Shown here one piece after another: positions 52,252 to 57,813 of a DNA stretch of 57,813 nucleotides (the stretch's first letter is position 1; every line of letters begins with the position of its first letter). The notes beneath the pieces are model-generated. The model was not told the origin of the DNA and did no database searches. It saw only the letters and a list, made by a program, of their open reading frames with translations. Where the stretch lies: assembly GCA_028285185.1 (NCBI GenBank), contig JANQQD010000055.1, positions 1-57,813 on the forward strand, in the 5' to 3' direction. The position numbers and the translations under genes are program-made. This stretch comes from Anaerolineae bacterium (GTDB lineage Bacteria > Pseudomonadota > Alphaproteobacteria > DSM-16000 > Inquilinaceae).

Positions 52252-52775
52252 TGACTAGCACGCGACTGTTGTTTGACGAGTCCCGGATTGCCGACCGGGT
52301 CGACGTGTTGGCGCGCGATGTGGTCGCCGAGGTCGGCACCAGCTTCGTCGTCGTCGGCCTCTTGAAAGGTAGCTTCGTCTTCGTCGCCGATCTGGTGCGC
52401 GCACTGGACCGGACGGGGGCCGAACCGCGCGTGGAGTTCATGCGGCTATCGAGCTACGGCCTTGAGCGGCAGAGCTCCGGCGAAGTCCATTTGTTGGGCG
52501 ACATTCCCACCCATGTGGCGGGCAAGCGCATCCTTCTGGTCGACGACATCGTCGATACCGGCCGGTCCATCGCCTATGCCGTGGCCCTGCTGCGCCAGCG
52601 CGATATCGCGGCGCTCTGGACCTGCGCACTTGTCGACAAGCCCAGCCGGCGGGAGGTTGACGTTGCCGTGGACTTCGTCGGCTTCACCGTCGACGACGTG
52701 TTCATCGCCGGGTACGGCATCGACTATGCGGAGATGTACCGCCACCTGCCCCACATCTGTGCCGTGGAGGACTGA
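52251..52775 (+). CDS. hpt: Hypoxanthine-guanine phosphoribosyltransferase-type protein
   Basis: A 174-residue type I phosphoribosyltransferase, normal length for Hpt. The PRPP-binding loop is ILLVDDIVDTGRS at about residues 94-106; the N-terminal VVGLLKGSFVFVADL and the middle MRLSSYG are typical of Hpt. It salvages hypoxanthine and guanine to IMP and GMP. The ATG shares one base with the PP2C stop (TGATG), an odd pairing of purine salvage with a signalling phosphatase. Confidence 0.88.
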   Translation: MTSTRLLFDESRIADRVDVLARDVVAEVGTSFVVVGLLKGSFVFVADLVRALDRTGAEPRVEFMRLSSYGLERQSSGEVHLLGDIPTHVAGKRILLVDDIVDTGRSIAYAVALLRQRDIAALWTCALVDKPSRREVDVAVDFVGFTVDDVFIAGYGIDYAEMYRHLPHICAVED

Positions 52776-52786
52776 CCCGGCAATCT

Positions 52787-52803
52787 CTAAAGTGGGACTT
52801 TAG
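52787..52803. terminator. Perfect hairpin between convergent hpt and proC-like genes
   Basis: CTAAAGT at 52787-52793 and ACTTTAG at 52797-52803 pair perfectly around a GGG loop, followed by AT-rich sequence up to the end of the minus-strand gene. It sits in the 75-base gap between convergent genes, so it may act as a bidirectional terminator, though the stem is AT-rich. A protein-binding site is the alternative. Confidence 0.4.
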
Positions 52804-52850
52804 AAATCTACTGTATATCATTGGCAGAAATTGATATTTTTAGATCTTGC

Positions 52851-53615
52851 TCATGCATCGGTTAATCGCGCAAGGATCGCGTCCAGCACCGGCGTCAGCG
52901 CCTCGAACCAGCCGGCATCGGTCAGCGTCCGCAACGCCTGCTCGTTCAGGCCGCCGGGCGTCTGGGCTTCGGCGATCAGCGGTGCCATATCGTGTACCCC
53001 GTCCAATGCCTGCACGATCGAGCGGAAGAAACCCGCCGCATAGTCCCGCGCGGCACCGGATTCGACACCATGCCCTTCCGCCCAGACCGCCGAGCGCTCG
53101 ACGAGGGCGTAGAACGGGGCGATCATCGCCGTCATCGCCCACAGCACCTCAAGCTGCCGCTCGTCCCCCATGGGCAAAGGAGCGCCAAGGGGCGTCAGAA
53201 ATCGTTCCGTATCCTCATCCGCAGGACAAAGCAGAATCGGTCCGGTTCGCCCGGAAACCGACGGCAGCGTAAGCGCCCGCACCACCGAAGATGCCGGCGC
53301 CGCCAATGTCTTCAAGGCGTCGAGTTGTACCATGGCCATGATACTGACCACGCAATGGTCGGACCGAAAACGCAATCTGGACAGCACGTCGTGCGCCATG
53401 GGTGGACGCAACGTCAGGAACACCCAGTCGCTACCGTCTAGCAGGGCCTGATTGTCCGGTGCGACGGAAACCTGGTTGAAGCGGTTGGCCAGCCCTGTCG
53501 CGACCTCAGCGTTGCGTGGCGACACCAAGACAGAACACGACGGCCCACCGGCCGAACAAAGCCCCGTGACCAACGCCGCCGCGATTCGACCCGTTCCCAA
53601 AACCCCGATGCGCAC
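52851..53615 (-). CDS. Pyrroline-5-carboxylate reductase-like protein
   Basis: A 254-residue ProC-family NAD(P)-binding protein. The Rossmann start is RIGVLGTGRIAAALVTGL, a middle VFLTLRPPMAHDVL follows, and the C-terminal AQTPGGLNEQAL corresponds to the ProC signature. GTG 53615 is preferred: a GGGGGG-TAGGGA stretch lies before it and the Rossmann strand begins there; upstream ATGs at 53663 and 53666 would add a polar tail. Similar ProC paralogues are encoded in many genomes beside the true ProC. The exact substrate is uncertain. Confidence 0.82.
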   Translation of the reverse strand: MRIGVLGTGRIAAALVTGLCSAGGPSCSVLVSPRNAEVATGLANRFNQVSVAPDNQALLDGSDWVFLTLRPPMAHDVLSRLRFRSDHCVVSIMAMVQLDALKTLAAPASSVVRALTLPSVSGRTGPILLCPADEDTERFLTPLGAPLPMGDERQLEVLWAMTAMIAPFYALVERSAVWAEGHGVESGAARDYAAGFFRSIVQALDGVHDMAPLIAEAQTPGGLNEQALRTLTDAGWFEALTPVLDAILARLTDA

Positions 53616-53854
53616 GGGTTCCCTACCCCCCCTATCTGAGGTGTCACGCTCGCGGGAATTCATCATTGGCACTGTTCCTTGGAATACGGCACTGATCTTC
53701 AGACAGTCCGCCTACCGGACGGAGATGACAGCGTAGGGCAGCATAGCTTCAGAGGCAGTTGCTGCATGCTGAGAGGGCAAGCGCGCGGCCGACATGCCGC
53801 AGTGAAGGGTTGGGCTAAGCCGGCGCGCGACAAGGGGCGGAAGACTGCGGGCCG

Positions 53855-54484
53855 CTAAGGGCCTTCCCCGTTCCTTATGGCCTCTGCCAACTGAGCGTCT
53901 TCTGGGTCGCTTAGATCGAGTATGACCACCCCGGCCTCCTCCCAACGCCCGGCTGCGAGGATTGTTCTGTACATCAGTATCAGATCGTCAGCCGAATTTA
54001 CGGAGGTATACGGGTCATCCCAATCGCCCTCGACGTCATAATCCAATTCCAGGGAATTGGCGACCATCCAGAGAGTCTTCGTGGTGAACACAATAAAGTA
54101 CATGTTCTTGCGTTCGATCCTGCAGAATAGGTAAGACTGGCCATTTCCTATCGCAGTCTCAAAATAAATCTGGACCAGATAGTGGCCATCCAGATCTTCT
54201 ATCGGCATAAAAGTCAAAGTTTGTCTCAAACCACCATCACCGTCTGGATCAGAATAAGATGCATAGGATTGTCCCTCTCTGGCAATGTACTGATATGGAT
54301 TGGCGCCCTTAGGAACAAGAATAATAGTCTCATCCGGCAGCGGCGTGCTGCCTTCATCGAAATTGTAGAACCTCGATTCCGATACAATGCATCCGGCAAG
54401 ACACGTGACACAAAAATAGTACACCAGCACACGTCGCAGTATGTGGTGAATGCGCAAAGCCTTCTTGCTGGCCTGACCGCGCAT
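53855..54484 (-). CDS. Predicted lipoprotein of unknown function
   Basis: A 209-residue protein with a basic N-terminus, a hydrophobic stretch (VLVYYFCVTCLAGC) and a lipobox LAGC ending at about residue 32, so it is probably an acylated lipoprotein. The mature part is acidic, with no recognised domain. Its coding sequence is clearly AT-richer than the genes around it, which suggests recent acquisition. ATG 54484 follows a GGGGCGAGAG site. It stands alone, flanked by 180- and 353-base gaps. Confidence 0.65.
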   Translation of the reverse strand: MRGQASKKALRIHHILRRVLVYYFCVTCLAGCIVSESRFYNFDEGSTPLPDETIILVPKGANPYQYIAREGQSYASYSDPDGDGGLRQTLTFMPIEDLDGHYLVQIYFETAIGNGQSYLFCRIERKNMYFIVFTTKTLWMVANSLELDYDVEGDWDDPYTSVNSADDLILMYRTILAAGRWEEAGVVILDLSDPEDAQLAEAIRNGEGP

Positions 54485-54837
54485 ATCTCTCGCCCCTCAA
54501 CTGCATCTGCAAATCGGGAACTGTTGTCGGGCGGAACCGAGTGTCCGCTCCAGCGGCCCCTAAGGACTTGCCTGGGCCTCCTTACTCCCACGCCGAACAC
54601 GTCTCCCGGATGCCGTAATGCGGCACCTTTCGGCAGCATCCGCGCACGTTCAGTACAATCCATTTGTGGCGGTTCTGGGGGCTATACCACCATGAATATC
54701 GCTGCCACCCGAGCGCGTGTGCGCAACCGTCCGCTGAAGGGCGAGAGCAACACACCCAAGGGCGCGCCGGTTACTGTCGAACCGCCGATTGCGGCTCGAT
54801 GGTAACCGGCATCAAGTGCAGTGAGAGATGGTCGGCG
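54485..54837. other. 353-base gap without a convincing gene
   Basis: This lies between the lipoprotein start and the DUF302 gene end, both on the minus strand. A short plus-strand frame at 54692-54805 (37 codons, MNIAATRARVRNRPLKG start) has no clear ribosome site. No repeat or clear promoter was seen. Confidence 0.3.
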
Positions 54838-55293
54838 TTACTGGGTTGCCGCATCCGTGAAGTTGCCCAGCGCGCCGGTGATCCGTGCCAGCACCTCGTC
54901 CTGACCTTCGAGGCCGTGCCGCTCGGCGAGATAGGCAGGGTCGTTGTAGGCGAGGAAGACGTCGCCGTTCTCGTCCTCATAGGCCAGCGCCTTCTGCGGC
55001 AGATCGATGGCGACCGTCGGCGCGCTGTTCATCAACGGCGTGCCCAGATTGGGATTGCCGAAGATCAGCACCATTGTCGGCCGCAGGCTCAGACCCGCGC
55101 TTTCGGCCCCCGCCGCATGGTCGATGCGGGCGAAGATGGTCAGACCGGCTTCCGACAAGGCGCTTTCCAGCCGGTCGATCGTCTCGGTGACGGAATGATT
55201 GCTCTCTTTGACGATCATCCCTTCCGCGGCTTGCGCGCCGGCTGGCAGAAGAACCATCGCTGCAGTCAGCAGGATCGCGGCAAGTCTCGACAT
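54838..55293 (-). CDS. DUF302 family periplasmic protein
   Basis: A 151-residue protein with a signal peptide (about residues 1-22, LLTAAMVLLPAGAQA) and a DUF302 domain. The core includes VTETIDRLESALSEAGLTIFARIDHAAGA, split here by context, and LIFGNPNLGTPLM. DUF302 proteins are small alpha/beta proteins of unproven function, often linked to redox or metal stress. ATG 55293 with GGGAG upstream is preferred to the longer frame, which has no leader. It is divergent from the ammonia-lyase gene. Confidence 0.87.
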   Translation of the reverse strand: MSRLAAILLTAAMVLLPAGAQAAEGMIVKESNHSVTETIDRLESALSEAGLTIFARIDHAAGAESAGLSLRPTMVLIFGNPNLGTPLMNSAPTVAIDLPQKALAYEDENGDVFLAYNDPAYLAERHGLEGQDEVLARITGALGNFTDAATQ

Positions 55294-55492
55294 CGGCAAT
55301 CTCCCTTGTCGTCCAGTTGGCGGGTCTCGGCCCGCTAGATCTGGCGCAGCAGCCGGGTCGCCGCAAGCCCGAACGGCACAAACACTCGACGGGCGCCCTT
55401 GACGGCACCCCGAATGCGACCCGATGTTGTCGGCGGGCCCAAGGTCGCACAATGTCTCGCACCGTTCCCCGGCCGGCCCCGAGACGCGAGAG

Positions 55493-56710
55493 ATGCCGCC
55501 GCTTTTCGCTGATCTTCCCGTTGCACAGTTTGCCAATCCCACTGCGGCCGCGGGGAACCCCTATCTCGACCGCCATCGGGAGATCATCGACCGCCGCAAG
55601 TTCGAGACTGCGCTCAGTCAGATCGCCGCATGGCCGGGCTATGTTCCAACACCGCTGATCCTGCTTGAAGGGCTGGCAAGCGAGCTCGGCATTCGCGACC
55701 TCTGGTACAAGGACGAGAGCCAGCGGTTCGGCCTGGGCAGCTTCAAGGCCCTGGGCGGTGCCTACGCCGTGCTGCGGCAGCTGGTCCGGATCGCGGAGAA
55801 GCGCCTCAGCCACCCGGTCGACGCCGCCGGTCTGGTAGCGGGCGGGGACGATTGCGTCGTGCGCGATGTGACGGTCGCCTGCGCGACCGATGGCAACCAC
55901 GGCCTGTCTGTCGCCTGGGGCGCGCGGACCTTCGGCTGCCGCGCCGTCATTCTGGTGCATGAAAATGTCAGCGATGCCCGAGTTGCCACCATCCAGCGGC
56001 ACGGGGCCGAGGTTCGGCGTGTCCCGGGCAACTACGACGACAGCGTGCGGATGGTCGACCGAGAGGCCAGCGCCAACGACTGGATCGTCGTGTCAGACAC
56101 CTCGTATCCCGGCTATGTCGAGATCCCGAAGGACGTCATGCAGGGTTACACCGTCATGGCGGACGAGATCCTGTCGCAGCTTCCCCCTGCCACACTGCCG
56201 ACGCATGTCTTCGTGCAGGCCGGGGTCGGTGGCTTGGCTGCCGCCGTCTGCGGGCATTTCTGGGAGGAATTGGGGCCGCGCCGCCCGCGCCTGATCGTGG
56301 TGGAGCCCGATCGTGCGGCCTGCCTGTTCGCCAGCGCCCGCGCCAGCCGCCCGAAGCGCATAAGGGGCGCGCTCGACACGGTGATGGCGGGGCTCGCCTG
56401 CGGCGACCCCTCGCGCCTGGCCTGGGATATCCTGCACGACGGTGCCGACCACTTTCTGACCCTCCCGGATACCGCTGTGGCGCCGGTCATGAGGCTGCTG
56501 TTCGACGGTGTCGCCGGGGGCCCGCGCATCGTGGCCGGGGAAAGCGCCGTTGCCGGGCTGGCCGCCCTGATCGCTGCCACCGCGCAGCCGGCCCTATCCG
56601 ATCAGCTCGGCCTGGCACCCGACAGCCGCGTGCTGGTTCTAGGCACGGAGGGTGCGACCGACCCGGAACAGTTCCATCGACTGACGGGCCGGCAGGCGGA
56701 CGCTGGATAG
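55493..56710 (+). CDS. dpaL: Diaminopropionate ammonia-lyase
   Basis: A 405-residue fold-type II PLP enzyme. The PLP lysine lies in GLGSFKALGGAYA near residue 84, the substrate asparagine loop is ATDGNHGLSVAWGA, the phosphate loop is QAGVGGLAAAV, and the C-terminal half has FDGVAGGPRIVAGESAV. The architecture and motifs match DpaL/YgeX, which cleaves 2,3-diaminopropionate to pyruvate and two ammonia. ATG 55493 follows GAGACGCGAG. It stands alone between DUF302 and the LpxO-like gene. Confidence 0.9.
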   Translation: MPPLFADLPVAQFANPTAAAGNPYLDRHREIIDRRKFETALSQIAAWPGYVPTPLILLEGLASELGIRDLWYKDESQRFGLGSFKALGGAYAVLRQLVRIAEKRLSHPVDAAGLVAGGDDCVVRDVTVACATDGNHGLSVAWGARTFGCRAVILVHENVSDARVATIQRHGAEVRRVPGNYDDSVRMVDREASANDWIVVSDTSYPGYVEIPKDVMQGYTVMADEILSQLPPATLPTHVFVQAGVGGLAAAVCGHFWEELGPRRPRLIVVEPDRAACLFASARASRPKRIRGALDTVMAGLACGDPSRLAWDILHDGADHFLTLPDTAVAPVMRLLFDGVAGGPRIVAGESAVAGLAALIAATAQPALSDQLGLAPDSRVLVLGTEGATDPEQFHRLTGRQADAG

Positions 56711-56827
56711 ATCCGAGCCCCGTCGCAACGGGTGCGGTTCGGCTTGTCGCCCGCGGGGCCACGGTGGTAGGACAGGGCCGGCAAGGTGATTGCGCCGGAT
56801 TTAGACAGCGCCATCGAACGAAATTGA

Positions 56828-56850
56828 CGCGACCACACATTTCGGTCGCG
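56828..56850 (+). other. Stem-loop in the leader of the LpxO-like gene
   Basis: CGCGACC at 56828-56834 pairs with GGTCGCG at 56844-56850 around a nine-base loop, ending about 13 bases before the ribosome site of the downstream GTG start. There is no T-run. It could affect translation of the hydroxylase gene or end the upstream transcript. Confidence 0.35.
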
Positions 56851-56877
56851 CTTCGGCAAGGGGTTGGAGAGGGTTTC

Positions 56878-57801
56878 GTGCTTTCGGAAGCGTTGTCCGC
56901 GAAATTTCTGCTGCTCTACACATTCATCCTCTCCGCGGTGTTTGTTCACTTCCGGGGAAAGGAGCGGCACAAGTTCACGCGCCAGTTGACCGACCATTCC
57001 ACCTTCATGGCGCCAATCAACTGCTTCATGTATCTGTTCTCTGCGGTTCCGAACAAACCGATCCTGGATATGGCCGGGTTTCCGGACGTCAAGCCCCTGC
57101 GCGACAACTGGCAGACGATCCGTGATGAGGCTCTTGCCCTATTTGAAGAAGGCGAAATCAAGCGATCGGAAAGCTACGATGATCTTGCATTCAATTCTTT
57201 CTTCAAGAAAGGATGGACTCGCTATTATTTGAAGTGGTACGAAGAATTCTACCCATCTGCCGTCGAATCTTGCCCGAAGACCATCGAACTTCTGAAACAG
57301 GTTCCGTCGCTGAACGCGGCAATGTTCACGGTTCTGCCGCCGGGCAGCGAGCTGGTGCGCCATCGCGACCCCTATGCCGGCTCGCTGCGGTATCATCTGG
57401 GCCTGGTCACGCCGAACGACGACGCCTGCCGCATCTATATCGACGGCACGCCCTACAGCTGGCGCGACGGCGAAGACATCGTATTCGACGAAACCTACAT
57501 CCACCGGGCGATGAACGACACCGATCAGCATCGGCTGATCCTGTTCTGCGACATCACCCGGCCGATGCGGTACCGCTTCGCCGATGCGGTCAACCGCTTC
57601 TTCTGCCGCCGCCTCCTGCGGGCCGCTGCAACGAAGAACCAGAGCGGCGAACGCGTCGGCATGCTGAACCGGTTGTTCGGATACATCTATCCGCTGCGGC
57701 TCAAGGCGAAGGCTCTGAAGAAGAGAAATCGCAAGCTTTATTATGCGTTGAAATATCTCCAATTCGGCTCGATCTTCTTTCTCATCTTCTACTTCCTCTG
57801 A
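56878..57801 (+). CDS. lpxO: Aspartyl/asparaginyl beta-hydroxylase family protein, LpxO-like
   Basis: A 307-residue membrane-anchored 2OG-Fe(II) hydroxylase of the AspH/LpxO type. An N-terminal helix (about 6-20) anchors it. The iron and cosubstrate motifs are VRHRDPYAGSLRYHLGL (first His-x-Asp) and YIHRAMNDTDQHRLILFCDI (distal histidine and arginine). LpxO adds a 2-hydroxyl group to a lipid A acyl chain. A basic, hydrophobic C-terminus (YFLFF-like end) could bind the membrane. GTG 56878 with GGAGAGGG upstream; the frame is open to 56764. It is complete, with the stop 12 bases before the window end. Confidence 0.82.
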   Translation: MLSEALSAKFLLLYTFILSAVFVHFRGKERHKFTRQLTDHSTFMAPINCFMYLFSAVPNKPILDMAGFPDVKPLRDNWQTIRDEALALFEEGEIKRSESYDDLAFNSFFKKGWTRYYLKWYEEFYPSAVESCPKTIELLKQVPSLNAAMFTVLPPGSELVRHRDPYAGSLRYHLGLVTPNDDACRIYIDGTPYSWRDGEDIVFDETYIHRAMNDTDQHRLILFCDITRPMRYRFADAVNRFFCRRLLRAAATKNQSGERVGMLNRLFGYIYPLRLKAKALKKRNRKLYYALKYLQFGSIFFLIFYFL

Positions 57802-57813
57802 TCCGTTGACCCG

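Noticed and set aside
54692..54805. 37-codon plus-strand frame in the gap before the DUF302 gene
   Set aside because: No ribosome site, no recognisable protein pattern and no conserved context to support it.

Overview
The window is a GC-rich, densely packed bacterial chromosome segment that looks alphaproteobacterial. The reasons are the TRAP and ABC uptake cassettes, an smo/mtl-type polyol operon in the order known from Rhodobacter, an ada-type methylation-repair operon, an LpxO-like lipid A hydroxylase, and frequent 1-4 base start/stop overlaps. I could not fix the genus. No rRNA, tRNA, CRISPR array or intact insertion sequence was recognised.

Positions 1-6.2 kb: a GntR/FadR-type regulator (cut by the window edge) faces an operon of an enolase-superfamily enzyme and a complete TRAP transporter (DctP, DctQ, DctM). 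A second enolase-superfamily paralogue follows on the opposite strand. This is a sugar-acid type uptake and catabolism locus. Positions 6.4-17.5 kb: a SorC-family regulator and a complete polyol regulon: binding protein, two permeases, ATPase, SmoS-type sorbitol dehydrogenase, HAD phosphatase, fructokinase, mannitol 2-dehydrogenase, and convergent xylulokinase. Positions 17.5-18.3 kb hold a decayed gene.

Positions 18.5-25.2 kb: a second TRAP system co-directional with a split transketolase and an SDR dehydrogenase, divergent from a LysR regulator. Positions 25.2-31.2 kb: a LysR regulator divergent from an aspartate cassette. The cassette has an aspartase fused to a degenerate cyclic-nucleotide-binding domain, a DctA/GltP-like symporter and a two-domain Asp/Glu racemase. 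Positions 31.2-34.5 kb: small stress or housekeeping genes (two GFA-fold proteins, GST, an ArsR-SRPBCC fusion, DUF899).

Positions 34.0-37.4 kb: the most unusual locus. An ada operon encodes Ada, a 2OG-Fe(II) oxygenase, and a protein that joins an Ada-type zinc/methyl-acceptor domain to a class III nucleotide cyclase. All four Ada cysteines and most cyclase catalytic residues are present. The composition suggests DNA alkylation damage is converted into a cyclic-nucleotide signal. This is an inference from sequence and has not been tested.

Positions 37.5-40.3 kb: TPR protein, alpha/beta hydrolase, aldo/keto reductase. Positions 40.4-45.8 kb: a polyamine-type ABC operon whose two permeases carry unusual extra segments and whose last gene encodes a DUF6065 protein. 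Positions 45.9-52.8 kb: two family-3 binding-protein genes, one fused to a permease, with a methyltransferase, a second permease, a HAMP-PP2C phosphatase and a phosphoribosyltransferase. No ATPase was found there. Positions 52.8-57.8 kb: ProC-like protein, an AT-richer orphan lipoprotein, DUF302 protein, diaminopropionate ammonia-lyase and an LpxO-like hydroxylase.
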